The notes beneath the pieces are model-generated. The model searched no databases and was not told the DNA's origin. It worked only from the letters and a program-made list of their open reading frames with translations. Position numbers and translations under genes: made by a program. From the NCBI GenBank assembly GCA_900596015.1, contig UVIF01000024.1, forward strand, positions 248,001 through 312,000: a stretch of DNA of 64,000 nt. Reading direction: 5' to 3'. The DNA is from Pseudomonas viridiflava (GTDB lineage: Bacteria > Pseudomonadota > Gammaproteobacteria > Pseudomonadales > Pseudomonadaceae). Below are positions 41,998-51,466 of the stretch, piece after piece (within the stretch, counting starts at the first letter, position 1; each line of letters begins with the position of its first letter).

Positions 41998-42861
41998 ATG
42001 GTGCACAGCATGACCGCCTTCGCCCGCTGCGAACGCGCCGCGGCCCAAGGCACCCTGAGCTGGGAGCTGCGCTCGGTCAATCACCGCTACCTGGAACCGC
42101 ACCTGCGCCTGCCCGAGGCCCTGCGCGACCTCGAAGGCTCGGTGCGCGAAGCACTGCGCCAGGGCCTCTCGCGCGGCAAGGTCGAATGCACCCTGCGCTA
42201 CACCGAGGAAACCGGCGGCCAGCCCCTGCAGGTCGATCGTGAACGCGCCACCCAGCTGATAGCCGCCGCCGAGACCATCGCCAGCTTGATCAAGCAGCCT
42301 GCGCCGCTCAACCCACTGGAAGTGCTGGCCTGGCCCGGCGTGCTGGTGGCCGATGCCAGCGATCCGCAGGCGCTGGGCACGGCCGCCAACGAACTGTTCG
42401 CCCAGGCGCTGGCCGAGCTGAAGAATGGCCGCGTGCGCGAAGGCGCCGAACTGGCCAGGCTGATCAACGACCGGCTCGATGCCATGAGCAGCGAGGTCGC
42501 CACCTTGCGCAGCCTGGTGCCGCAGATGCTCAGCGCGCAACGGCAGAAGATCCTCGATCGCTGCGCCGACCTCCAGGCTGAGCTCGATCCGCAGCGCCTG
42601 GAGCAGGAAATGGTCCTGCTGGCGCAGAAAAGCGACGTGGCCGAAGAGCTCGATCGCCTCGCTACCCACGTTACCGAAGTGCGTCGCGTGCTCAAGGCCG
42701 GCGGCGCCGCCGGCCGGCGCCTGGATTTCCTCATGCAGGAACTCAACCGCGAAGCCAACACCCTGGGCTCCAAAGCCTTCGACCCACGCAGTACGCAGGC
42801 TGCCGTCAACCTCAAGGTGTTGATCGAGCAGATGCGTGAACAAGTGCAGAACATTGAGTAA
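41998..42861 (+). CDS. yicC: YicC-family endoribonuclease
   Basis: A 287-residue YicC protein. The N-terminus MVHSMTAFARCERAAAQG and the RSVNHRYLEPHLRLPE segment are family hallmarks, and the C-terminal DUF1732 region ends GGAAGRRLDFLMQELNREANT. E. coli YicC has been reported as an RNase involved in small-RNA turnover. ATG at 41998 follows a GAGG. It is divergent from rph and gmk begins 12 bases after it, the conserved order. Confidence 0.94.
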   Translation: MVHSMTAFARCERAAAQGTLSWELRSVNHRYLEPHLRLPEALRDLEGSVREALRQGLSRGKVECTLRYTEETGGQPLQVDRERATQLIAAAETIASLIKQPAPLNPLEVLAWPGVLVADASDPQALGTAANELFAQALAELKNGRVREGAELARLINDRLDAMSSEVATLRSLVPQMLSAQRQKILDRCADLQAELDPQRLEQEMVLLAQKSDVAEELDRLATHVTEVRRVLKAGGAAGRRLDFLMQELNREANTLGSKAFDPRSTQAAVNLKVLIEQMREQVQNIE

Positions 42862-42873
42862 GGCCACCCCTTC

Positions 42874-43494
42874 ATGAACCACAGTACCGGCACCCTGTAC
42901 ATCGTTTCGGCCCCTTCGGGCGCCGGCAAGACCAGCCTGGTCAAGGCCCTGATCGACGCGCAGTCGTCCATTCGCGTCTCGGTCTCGCACACCACCCGCG
43001 CCATGCGGCCGGGCGAAGTCTGCGGCGTGAACTACCACTTCGTCGACCGTGAAACCTTTATCGACATGATCGGCCATGGCGACTTCCTGGAGCAGGCCGA
43101 GGTGTTCGGCAACCTCTACGGCACGTCCCAGAGTCACCTGCAGCAGACACTCGACGAAGGCCACGATCTGATCCTGGAAATCGACTGGCAAGGCGCCGAA
43201 CAGGTGCGTCGGTTGATGCCCGGGGCGCGCTCGATCTTCATCCTGCCGCCCTCGCAGCTGGCGCTGCGCCAGCGCTTGACCAACCGCGGCACCGACAGCG
43301 ACGAGATCATCGAGACGCGCATGCGTGAAGCGGTCAGCGAGATGAGCCACTATGTGGAATACGATTACCTGATCATCAACGACGACTTCGCCTCGGCCCT
43401 GGAAGACCTGAAAGCGGTGTTTCGCGCCAACCGTCTGCAGCAGCAGGCGCAGCAGCAAAGGCACGGCAATTTGCTGGCCGAGCTGCTTGCCTGA
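42874..43494 (+). CDS. gmk: Guanylate kinase
   Basis: A 206-residue guanylate kinase: P-loop SAPSGAGKTSL at 12-22, GMP-binding SVSHTTRAMRPGEV and the DGxxY-like FGNLYGTS. It phosphorylates GMP to GDP and so feeds GTP and ppGpp pools. It follows yicC by 12 bases and precedes rpoZ, a syntenic arrangement that links guanine nucleotide synthesis with ppGpp metabolism. Confidence 0.97.
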   Translation: MNHSTGTLYIVSAPSGAGKTSLVKALIDAQSSIRVSVSHTTRAMRPGEVCGVNYHFVDRETFIDMIGHGDFLEQAEVFGNLYGTSQSHLQQTLDEGHDLILEIDWQGAEQVRRLMPGARSIFILPPSQLALRQRLTNRGTDSDEIIETRMREAVSEMSHYVEYDYLIINDDFASALEDLKAVFRANRLQQQAQQQRHGNLLAELLA

Positions 43495-43591
43495 AAACAA
43501 AGCTTCCCTAAACGCTGGTGATTTTTTAAACTGTCCAGTCCGCTCGCCCATCCGGGCTGCGCGCATAATCGCATTTGCTACGAGGAAGACC

Positions 43592-43855
43592 ATGGCCCGC
43601 GTAACCGTTGAAGACTGCCTAGAACACGTGGATAACCGTTTCGAGCTGGTCATGCTCTCCACCAAGCGCGCTCGCCAACTGGCGACCGGCGGCAAAGAGC
43701 CGAAAGTGGCGTGGGAAAATGACAAGCCTACCGTGGTAGCCCTGCGTGAAATCGCCGAAGGCCTGATCGACTATGCTGCTATTGCCGAAGCTGAAATCGT
43801 TGAAGACGAGCCTCTCTTCGCAGCGTTCGAAGACGAGGCCAACGAGGCCGTCTGA
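43592..43855 (+). CDS. rpoZ: RNA polymerase omega subunit
   Basis: An 87-residue omega subunit, MARVTVEDCLEHVDNRFELV, with the conserved KRARQL and KPTVVALREIAEGL segments. It stabilises beta' and forms part of a ppGpp-binding site. A GAGGAA site precedes the ATG at 43592. spoT starts 63 bases downstream. Confidence 0.97.
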   Translation: MARVTVEDCLEHVDNRFELVMLSTKRARQLATGGKEPKVAWENDKPTVVALREIAEGLIDYAAIAEAEIVEDEPLFAAFEDEANEAV

Positions 43856-43918
43856 GTCCATGACCGGTCGACGCTGTACGGCGCGAGGTTCTATCCCACC
43901 TCGGCAGGAGGTTCATCC

Positions 43919-46030
43919 TTGCCGAGCATAGACGCCCTCGCCGATCGCCTGTCGACCTATCTCGGCAAGGAACAGGTCAACCTGGTCCGCCGAGCGTATT
44001 TCTACGCCGAACAAGCCCACGACGGCCAGCGCCGTCGCAGCGGTGAAGCCTACGTCACGCATCCGCTGGCGGTGGCAGGCATTCTCGCCGACATGCACAT
44101 GGACCATCAGAGCCTGATGGCGGCCATGCTGCACGATGTGATCGAAGACACCGGTATCGCCAAGGAAGCACTCAGTGCCCAGTTCGGCGAAACCGTGGCC
44201 GATCTGGTCGACGGGGTCAGCAAGCTGACCCAGATGAACTTCGAGACCAAGGCCGAGGCCCAGGCGGAAAACTTCCAGAAGATGGCCATGGCCATGGCCC
44301 GGGACATCCGCGTGATCCTGGTCAAGCTGGCTGACCGCCTGCACAACATGCGCACCCTCGAGGTGCTGTCTGGCGAAAAGCGCCGGCGCATCGCCAAGGA
44401 AACCCTGGAGATCTACGCACCCATCGCCAACCGCCTGGGCATGCACAATGTGCGCGTCGAATTCGAGGACCTGGGCTTCAAGGCCATGTACCCGATGCGC
44501 TCGGCGCGTATCTATCAGGCCGTCAAGCGCGCCCGGGGCAATCGCAAGGAACTGGTCAACAAGATCGAGCAGTCTCTGGCCCATTGCCTGTCGGTGGATG
44601 GCATCGAGGGCGATGTCAGCGGGCGGCAGAAACACATCTATGGCATCTACAAGAAGATGCGCGGCAAGCGCCGCGCCTTCAACGAGATCATGGACGTGTA
44701 CGCTTTCCGCATCGTGGTCGACAAGGTCGACACCTGCTACCGCGTACTCGGCGCCGTGCACAACCTGTACAAGCCGCTGCCGGGTCGCTTCAAGGACTAC
44801 ATCGCGATCCCCAAGGCCAACGGCTACCAATCGCTGCACACCACCTTGTTCGGCATGCACGGCGTGCCCATCGAAATCCAGATCCGCACCCGTGAAATGG
44901 AAGAGATGGCCAACAACGGCATCGCTGCCCATTGGCTGTACAAGTCCAGTGACGACGAACAGCCCAAGGGCACCCACGCCCGGGCCCGCCAGTGGGTCAA
45001 GGGCGTGCTGGAAATGCAGCAGCGCGCGGGCAACTCGCTGGAATTCATCGAGAGCGTGAAGATCGACCTGTTCCCGGACGAGGTCTACGTGTTCACGCCC
45101 AAGGGTCGCATCATGGAGCTGCCCAAAGGCTCCACGGCGGTCGACTTCGCCTATGCGGTGCACACCGACGTGGGCAACAGCTGCATTGCCTGCCGCATCA
45201 ACCGACGTCTGGCCCCGCTCTCCGAACCGCTGCAGAGCGGCTCGACGGTGGAAATCGTCAGCGCACCCGGCGCCAGGCCCAACCCGGCCTGGCTCAATTT
45301 CGTGGTCACCGGCAAGGCCCGTACGCACATTCGCCATGCCTTGAAGCTGCAGCGTCGCTCCGAATCGGTGAACCTGGGCGAGCGCCTGCTCAACAAGGTG
45401 CTCAATGGGTTCGACAGCGCCCTGGACACGATTCCCGCCGAGCGCATTCAGGCGATGCTGGCCGAGTACCGCCTGGAGCTCATCGAAGACCTGCTCGAAG
45501 ATATCGGCCTGGGCAACCGCATGGCCTATGTGGTGGCTCGACGCCTGCTGGCGACCGATGGCGGCGAGCAGTTGCCCAGCCCTGAAGGGCCGCTGGCCAT
45601 CCGCGGCACCGAGGGCCTGGTGCTCAGTTATGCCAAGTGCTGCACGCCGATTCCCGGCGATCCCATCGTCGGTCACCTGTCGGCCGGCAAGGGCATGGTG
45701 GTTCACCTGGAAAACTGCCGCAACATCAGCGAAATCCGCCACAACCCGGAAAAGTGCATCCAGTTGGGCTGGGCCAAGGACGTCACGGGCGAGTTCAATG
45801 TCGAACTGCGCGTGGAGCTCGAACACCAGCGCGGCCTGATCGCACTGCTGGCCAGCAGCGTCAACGCGGCCGATGGCAACATCGAGAAAATCAGCATGGA
45901 CGAACGCGATGGCCGCATCAGCGTGGTCCAGCTGGTGGTCAGCGTGCACGACCGTGTGCACCTGGCCCGCGTGATCAAGAAACTGCGCGCCCTGGCAGGC
46001 GTCACCCGCCTCACGCGCGTGCGTGCCTGA
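43919..46030 (+). CDS. spoT: Bifunctional (p)ppGpp synthetase/hydrolase SpoT
   Basis: A 703-residue RSH protein. Hydrolase HD site: HDVIEDT (72-78). Synthetase domain: RFKDYIAIPKANGYQSLHTT, with the RxKD form of the specificity motif that marks the bifunctional, Mn-dependent type. TGS begins about residue 385 (IDLFPDEVYVFTPKGRIMEL) and an ACT domain closes the protein. It makes and degrades the alarmone (p)ppGpp during stress. The TTG at 43919 is preceded by AGGAGG seven bases away, a near-perfect ribosome site, and agrees with the family N-terminus. It is in the rpoZ-spoT-ridA operon. Confidence 0.96.
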   Translation: MPSIDALADRLSTYLGKEQVNLVRRAYFYAEQAHDGQRRRSGEAYVTHPLAVAGILADMHMDHQSLMAAMLHDVIEDTGIAKEALSAQFGETVADLVDGVSKLTQMNFETKAEAQAENFQKMAMAMARDIRVILVKLADRLHNMRTLEVLSGEKRRRIAKETLEIYAPIANRLGMHNVRVEFEDLGFKAMYPMRSARIYQAVKRARGNRKELVNKIEQSLAHCLSVDGIEGDVSGRQKHIYGIYKKMRGKRRAFNEIMDVYAFRIVVDKVDTCYRVLGAVHNLYKPLPGRFKDYIAIPKANGYQSLHTTLFGMHGVPIEIQIRTREMEEMANNGIAAHWLYKSSDDEQPKGTHARARQWVKGVLEMQQRAGNSLEFIESVKIDLFPDEVYVFTPKGRIMELPKGSTAVDFAYAVHTDVGNSCIACRINRRLAPLSEPLQSGSTVEIVSAPGARPNPAWLNFVVTGKARTHIRHALKLQRRSESVNLGERLLNKVLNGFDSALDTIPAERIQAMLAEYRLELIEDLLEDIGLGNRMAYVVARRLLATDGGEQLPSPEGPLAIRGTEGLVLSYAKCCTPIPGDPIVGHLSAGKGMVVHLENCRNISEIRHNPEKCIQLGWAKDVTGEFNVELRVELEHQRGLIALLASSVNAADGNIEKISMDERDGRISVVQLVVSVHDRVHLARVIKKLRALAGVTRLTRVRA

Positions 46031-46061
46031 GGCGCAGAACCTTCATTTCAAGGAGCTGTTC

Positions 46062-46442
46062 ATGACCAAGACCGTAATCACCAGCGACAAGGCCCCGGCC
46101 GCCATCGGCCCCTACTCCCAAGCCATCAAGGCTGGCAATACCGTCTACATGTCCGGTCAGATCCCACTGGATCCCACCACCATGGAGCTGGTCGAAGGTT
46201 TCGAGGCCCAGACCGTGCAGGTCTTCGAGAACCTCAAGTCAGTGGCCGAGGCGGCCGGTGGTTCGTTCAAGGACATCGTCAAGCTCAACATCTTCCTGAC
46301 CGACCTGGGCCATTTCGCCACGGTCAACGAAGTGATGAGCCGCTATTTCCAGCAGCCCTACCCGGCCCGTGCCGCCATTGGCGTTGCCGCCCTGCCCAAA
46401 GGCGCGCAGGTTGAAATGGACGCTATCCTGGTCATCGAATAA
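46062..46442 (+). CDS. ridA: RidA-family 2-iminobutanoate/2-iminopropanoate deaminase
   Basis: A 126-residue RidA/YjgF protein. It has the family signature IGPYSQAIKAGNTVYMSGQIP near the N-terminus, the catalytic arginine in YPARAAIGVAALPKGAQVEMDAI and full length. RidA hydrolyses reactive enamines and imines released by PLP enzymes. An AAGGAG site is well placed before the ATG at 46062. It follows spoT by 31 bases. Confidence 0.95.
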   Translation: MTKTVITSDKAPAAIGPYSQAIKAGNTVYMSGQIPLDPTTMELVEGFEAQTVQVFENLKSVAEAAGGSFKDIVKLNIFLTDLGHFATVNEVMSRYFQQPYPARAAIGVAALPKGAQVEMDAILVIE

Positions 46443-46501
46443 GCCGCTTCGCGCGCTGCGGCCACTGGCTGCAGCGCCATTCGCCAGCAAGGACTTCCTT
46501 C

Positions 46502-47236
46502 ATGCGTCACGCGCTCGCCCTATCTCTGGCCGCCCTGTTCCTGGGCGGCTGCGCCAGCCACGAAAACGTGGACCCCAACGGCGTCTGGATCAATCAGAAA
46601 GCCATCGATGCCGCGGCCAAGGGCGCAAGCCTGCGCCAGGCGCTGCTGGCCAACGGCCCGACTTTGGAGTGGTCGATCGACACCGTGGCCGGCCAGGCCC
46701 GGTTCAGCAATGGCTTCGAAGAAGGCGAAGGCAAGCTGCTGCCTCAGGCCGACGGCCAGCTCAAGGTGGACTTCTACGGTAACGGCGAAGACACCCTGAA
46801 GGTCGACGGCGATACCCTGCAGCAGGCAGCGAGCGATAACACGCCGGTGCAGACGTTCAGCAAGTCGGCGACGCCGGTGCGTGCGGACACGCCAGCGGGC
46901 AGCACCTTCGAGCAGGCGCTGTACACTGCCTACATGGGTGGCGACTGGAAAGTGGTCGAGGGCCCGGGCAAGGGCGGCGTGGCGCATTTCCTTCCAGACG
47001 GACGTATCGATGGACTGGCCGGCCTGGATCGCTACGCACTGTGCCTGGCGGGCGACTGCGCCGCCATGAGCGGCGAGTTCGACAGCATGTGGCTGGAACA
47101 GCAACAGCGTGGCAATGCATTCATCTTTCGTCGCAACGGCAATCAGCTGGAAATCCTGCAGGCGCTCAACCAGGCCCAGGATGACGAAATGCCCAACCTG
47201 GTGCCCGGCACCCGGCGCTGGTTGCTCAGCAAGTAA
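46502..47236 (+). CDS. Putative lipoprotein of unknown function
   Basis: A 244-residue exported protein with a signal peptide ending in the lipobox LGGC (Cys17). The mature part contains two blocks with similar beta-rich pattern and one pair of nearby cysteines (YALCLAGDCAAM) that may form a disulphide; the latter half resembles the 'DGRxxGxxG' pattern of small META-like lipoproteins, but I do not recognise a family with confidence. It follows ridA by 59 bases, and converges on the SDR-like gene with an 18-base gap. Confidence 0.75.
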   Translation: MRHALALSLAALFLGGCASHENVDPNGVWINQKAIDAAAKGASLRQALLANGPTLEWSIDTVAGQARFSNGFEEGEGKLLPQADGQLKVDFYGNGEDTLKVDGDTLQQAASDNTPVQTFSKSATPVRADTPAGSTFEQALYTAYMGGDWKVVEGPGKGGVAHFLPDGRIDGLAGLDRYALCLAGDCAAMSGEFDSMWLEQQQRGNAFIFRRNGNQLEILQALNQAQDDEMPNLVPGTRRWLLSK

Positions 47237-47254
47237 CACCAGGCGAGTGCACGA

Positions 47255-48106
47255 CTATCGTTCCAGCAAGGCCGCGTACCCTTCACGGTAGGTAGGGTAC
47301 TGCGGCTTCCAGCCGAGCGCCTTGGCGCGCGCGTTGCTGCACCGCTTGGAACCGGTGCGGCGAATGCTCTGGGTCTGCGACCGATGGGTGACGCCAAGGT
47401 AGCTGCGCAGCCATTCCACGACCTCGTGCAGGGCCGTCGGGGCATCGTCGACACCTATATAGCAATCATCGAGCACCTCACCCCGAGCATCCGCTTGCAG
47501 CAGAAACGTCAGCAGGCCGGCGGCGTCATCTGCGTGAATGCGGTTGCCGTACAGCGGCGGCTGCGAGGCGACCTGATACCCCTCGCGTACCTGAGCGGCC
47601 AACCGCTCACGGCCAGGACCATAGATGCCGGTCAAGCGCACGATGGTTGCGGGCGCCGGGGCATTCAGCGCCAGTTGCTCGGCCTTGCACATCAGTTGCC
47701 CGGAAAATCCGCTCGGCGCTCCCGGCGAGGTTTCATCGACCCATTCCCCCTCGGTCTGTCCGTACACACTGCTGCTGGACACGAAGAAGATTCGTCTGGG
47801 CGTCTGCTGGTTGTCTGCCAACCAGGCCAATACGTGACGCAGACCGTCGACATAGGCGGCCTGATATCCCGGCTCGTCATGCTGCGTGGCGGCCACGCAA
47901 TACAGCAGGTAATCCAGGGGCTCTCGTGGCCAGGCGTCAGGGCATCGAGCCTGGTGCAGGTCGGCGGCGACGCCAAGCACGCCAGTGGGCAACCGCTCGA
48001 CCTGTCGCCGCAGGCCGTGCACGCGCCAGTCCAACGCCAACAGGCGGCAGGCAACGCGACTGCCGATATCGCCGCAACCGGCAATCAATACAGTGGGTGA
48101 GGTCAT
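47255..48106 (-). CDS. NAD(P)-dependent oxidoreductase, extended SDR/epimerase-like (YeeZ-like)
   Basis: A 283-residue protein with an N-terminal Rossmann motif VLIAGCGDIGSRVACRLLA (GCGDIG at 10-15) and an atypical-SDR body: FFVSSSSVYGQTEGEWVDE supplies the Ser and Tyr of the active site, and RLTGIYGPGRER is the usual substrate-side loop. The substrate is unknown; YeeZ-like proteins remain uncharacterised. ATG at 48106 has AGGAG eight bases away. It is divergent from the exbB operon. Confidence 0.83.
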   Translation of the reverse strand: MTSPTVLIAGCGDIGSRVACRLLALDWRVHGLRRQVERLPTGVLGVAADLHQARCPDAWPREPLDYLLYCVAATQHDEPGYQAAYVDGLRHVLAWLADNQQTPRRIFFVSSSSVYGQTEGEWVDETSPGAPSGFSGQLMCKAEQLALNAPAPATIVRLTGIYGPGRERLAAQVREGYQVASQPPLYGNRIHADDAAGLLTFLLQADARGEVLDDCYIGVDDAPTALHEVVEWLRSYLGVTHRSQTQSIRRTGSKRCSNARAKALGWKPQYPTYREGYAALLER

Positions 48107-48191
48107 GCGCAAGGCTCCTGAAAGTCAGGCGTCGAGCCTACCTGCGCCGGGGCTTTTGCGGCCAGCGGAATTAAATAAGTTACATTATTAC

Positions 48192-48220
48192 TTTTGCTAA
48201 CAAGAATTACTTGCAATAAT
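48192..48220 (+). promoter_or_regulatory. Candidate promoter of exbB-exbD-tonB in an AT-rich patch
   Basis: TTTTGC (48192-48197) and AATAAT (48215-48220) are spaced by 17 bases, about 85 bases before exbB. The surrounding 60 bases (roughly 48165-48222) are strikingly AT-rich compared with the rest of the window and contain several overlapping NATWAT-like hexamers, as expected of a Fur-binding region, though no full 19-base Fur box is convincing. Confidence 0.5.
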
Positions 48221-48302
48221 ACTCCCCCAATCTGTTCTCGGTCTTTCGCGAGGCCTTGAAGAACGTTGACCCCTTTTCTCTCTCTTCTCAGGTCCGGCCA
48301 GC

Positions 48303-49277
48303 ATGATTCGCAAACACCCTTCCGCTTCGCCAAACCAGCCACGCGCATGGCGCGCCATTGCAGCGTTGCTGCTGGGCCTGGCCATCGCCCCGCTGTCATT
48401 CGCCGACGCCACCGCTCCGAACAATGCCCCCAACACGGCGCCCGCCAGCACCGCAGCACCGGTACCGGCCGCACCGGCCAATGCAGTGCCTGCCGCAGCT
48501 CCTGCACAGGGATCGGAGCAACTGGCGCCGGCGCCGGCCGAGCAGGCGCTGGTAGAGGACACCACCCTGGGCATGGGCCATGACCTGTCGCCCTGGGGCA
48601 TGTACCAGAACGCCGATATCGTGGTGAAGGCGGTGATGATCGGCCTGGCCATCGCCTCGATCATCACCTGGACCATCTGGATCGCCAAGGGCTTCGAGCT
48701 ATTGGGCGCCAAGCGTCGCCTCAAGGGTGAAATTGCCGCGTTGAAGAAGGCTGCCAACCTCAAGCAGGCGAGCGAAACCGCCACCCGCAAGGGCACGCTG
48801 GCCAACCTGCTGGTACACGACGCGCTCGAAGAAATGCACCTGTCGGCCAATGCCCGCGAGCGTGAAGGCATCAAGGAGCGCGTGAGCTTCCGTCTCGAGC
48901 GCTTGGTAGCTGCCTGCGGCCGCAACATGAGCATGGGCACCGGCGTGCTGGCCACCATCGGTTCCACCGCACCCTTCGTCGGCCTGTTCGGCACCGTATG
49001 GGGCATCATGAACAGCTTCATCGGCATCGCCAAGACCCAGACCACCAACCTGGCGGTCGTCGCACCCGGCATCGCCGAAGCCCTGTTGGCCACGGCACTG
49101 GGCCTGGTCGCAGCCATTCCCGCGGTGGTCATCTACAACGTCTTCGCCCGCTCCATCGCCGGCTACAAGGCGCAGGTATCGGACGCTTCGGCGCAGGTGC
49201 TGCTGCTGGTCAGCCGCGACCTCGACCACCAGCCAGGCGAGCGCGCAGCTCAGCCGCAGATGGTCAAGGTGGGCTGA
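48303..49277 (+). CDS. exbB: TonB-system proton channel protein ExbB
   Basis: A 324-residue ExbB of the Pseudomonas type: signal-like N-terminus (AIAALLLGLAIAPLSFA), a 50-residue Ala/Pro-rich periplasmic extension, then three membrane helices (about 105-128, 225-247 and 272-295) with the conserved STAPFVGLFGTVWGIMNSF and GIAEALLATALGLVAAIPAV. With ExbD it forms the pentameric proton channel that energises TonB. It is first in exbB-exbD-tonB, three bases before exbD. Confidence 0.96.
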   Translation: MIRKHPSASPNQPRAWRAIAALLLGLAIAPLSFADATAPNNAPNTAPASTAAPVPAAPANAVPAAAPAQGSEQLAPAPAEQALVEDTTLGMGHDLSPWGMYQNADIVVKAVMIGLAIASIITWTIWIAKGFELLGAKRRLKGEIAALKKAANLKQASETATRKGTLANLLVHDALEEMHLSANAREREGIKERVSFRLERLVAACGRNMSMGTGVLATIGSTAPFVGLFGTVWGIMNSFIGIAKTQTTNLAVVAPGIAEALLATALGLVAAIPAVVIYNVFARSIAGYKAQVSDASAQVLLLVSRDLDHQPGERAAQPQMVKVG

Positions 49278-49280
49278 CCT

Positions 49281-49702
<422 letters not shown>

Positions 49703-49706
<4 letters not shown>

Positions 49707-50446
49707 TCACGACGCGCCAGAAAACGACGCGTTATGGTGCCAGCCTGGCGGTAGTCCTCGGCGTGCATGCAGTTGCCGTGGTGATTGCCTTGAACTGGCC
49801 CGCGCCGCAGCCTATCGAGCTGCCGCCGCAGGCCATGATGGTGGAGATGGCGCCGCTGCCCGAGCCTGCGCCACCGCCGCCACCCCAGGTCGTCACACCC
49901 CCTCCGCCGCCAGAACCGGTGGTCGAGGATCCGTTGCCGAAGCTGGCCGAAGCGCCCAAGCCGACCATCTCCGTGCCCAAGCCGACGCCGCCCAAGCCCA
50001 AGCCCAAACCGCAGCCGCCCAAGGTCGAGAAGAAACCCGAACCGCCCAAGGAGCAACCGCCGGCCGAACAGACCGTCGACAGCCGCCCTGCTCCCCCGCA
50101 ACCGGCCAAGCCGGCAGCGCCCGCGCCAAGTGTGCCATCCAACAGCAATGCACTGCCCAGCTGGCAGAGCGACCTGCTGCGTCATCTGGCCAAGTACAAG
50201 AAGTACCCCGAAGACGCGCGTCGCCGCGGCATGACCGGGGTCAACCGCTTGCGCTTCGTGGTGGACGCCGACGGCAAGGTGTTGTCGTATTCCCTGGCAG
50301 GCGGTTCTGGCAGTGCCGCACTGGATCGCGCGACCATGGAGATGATCCGTCGAGCGCAACCCTTGCCCAAGCCGCCGGCCGAAATTCTGGTCAATGGCAG
50401 CCTGGAAGTGGTCGCACCTTTCGTTTACTCGCTGGACAAGCGCTGA
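49703..50446 (+). CDS. tonB: Energy transducer TonB
   Basis: A 247-residue TonB: N-terminal membrane anchor (about 12-32, with the conserved His in VVLGVHAVAVVIAL), a long Pro/Lys/Glu-rich periplasmic spacer (about 38-150, with XP repeats) and the C-terminal domain (about 155-247; YPEDARRRGMTGVNRLRFVV) that contacts TonB boxes of outer-membrane receptors. Start ATG at 49703 overlaps the exbD stop. It powers siderophore and B12-type uptake. Confidence 0.96.
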
Positions 50447-50539
50447 ATCGCGGATATTGATGCGGTTCGGCACGGTTGATAACGTGCGTCTATCGGTTGC
50501 AGCCGCTATGCTGGGCTCGCAACTTCATGGACGCACGTT

Positions 50540-51466
50540 ATGACCCTCACAGAATTGCGCTACATCGTTACCCTGGCCCAGGAACAGCACTTCGGCCACG
50601 CCGCCGAGCGCTGCCACGTCAGCCAGCCTACCCTGTCGGTAGGCGTCAAGAAGCTCGAGGACGAGCTCGGCGTGCTGATCTTCGAACGCAGCAAGAGCGC
50701 CGTGCGCCTGACCCCGGTGGGTGAAGGCATCGTCGCCCAGGCACAGAAGGTACTCGAGCAGGCCCAGGGCATTCGCGAACTGGCCCAGGCCGGCAAGAAC
50801 CAGCTGACCGCCCCGCTCAAGGTCGGCGCCATCTACACCGTCGGCCCATACCTGTTCCCGCACCTGATTCCGCAGCTGCACCGCGTTGCGCCGCAGATGC
50901 CGTTGTACATCGAGGAAAACTTCACTCACATCCTGCGCGACAAGCTGCGCAATGGCGAGCTGGACGCGGTGATCATCGCGCTGCCGTTCAATGAAGCCGA
51001 TGTGCTGACCCTGCCGCTCTATGACGAGCCGTTCTACGTGCTGATGCCTGCCGACCACCCGTGGACGCGCAAGGAAACCATCGACTCGGGCCTGCTCAAC
51101 GACAAGAGCCTGCTGCTGCTGGGTGAAGGCCACTGCTTCCGTGACCAGGTACTGGAAGCCTGCCCCACCCTGACCAAGGGTTCGGAGGGTGCCAAGCACA
51201 CCACCGTCGAGTCCAGTTCGCTGGAAACCATTCGGCACATGGTCGCATCGGGCCTGGGTGTTTCGATCCTGCCGCTGTCGGCAGTCGACAGCCATCACTA
51301 CGCCCCTGGCATCATCGAAGTCCGCCCACTGACCCCGCCGACGCCGTTCCGCACCGTGGCCATCGCCTGGCGCGCGAGCTTCCCGCGGCCCAAGGCAATC
51401 GAGATCCTCGCCGACTCGATCCGCCTGTGTTCGGTGGCCAAACCGGTGGGCCGCGACACGCCATGA
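50540..51466 (+). CDS. oxyR: Hydrogen peroxide-sensing LysR regulator OxyR
   Basis: A 308-residue LysR protein. The redox pair is Cys199 (in LLGEGHCFRDQVLEAC) and Cys208, at the same positions as in E. coli OxyR, and the HTH region is TELRYIVTLAQEQHFGHAA. Oxidation to the disulphide activates transcription of catalase and peroxidase genes. recG begins within its stop codon (ATGA), the standard oxyR-recG arrangement in pseudomonads. Confidence 0.97.
   Translation: MTLTELRYIVTLAQEQHFGHAAERCHVSQPTLSVGVKKLEDELGVLIFERSKSAVRLTPVGEGIVAQAQKVLEQAQGIRELAQAGKNQLTAPLKVGAIYTVGPYLFPHLIPQLHRVAPQMPLYIEENFTHILRDKLRNGELDAVIIALPFNEADVLTLPLYDEPFYVLMPADHPWTRKETIDSGLLNDKSLLLLGEGHCFRDQVLEACPTLTKGSEGAKHTTVESSSLETIRHMVASGLGVSILPLSAVDSHHYAPGIIEVRPLTPPTPFRTVAIAWRASFPRPKAIEILADSIRLCSVAKPVGRDTP

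Noticed and set aside
41026..43725. 899-residue frame running through rph
   Set aside because: Only the last 240 residues (rph) are a recognisable protein. The rest is antisense to yicC and gmk, and rph has its own ATG and ribosome site at 41748.
43913..45961. 682-residue open frame opposite spoT
   Set aside because: It mirrors spoT codon for codon, with the same biased composition; no ribosome site or family match.
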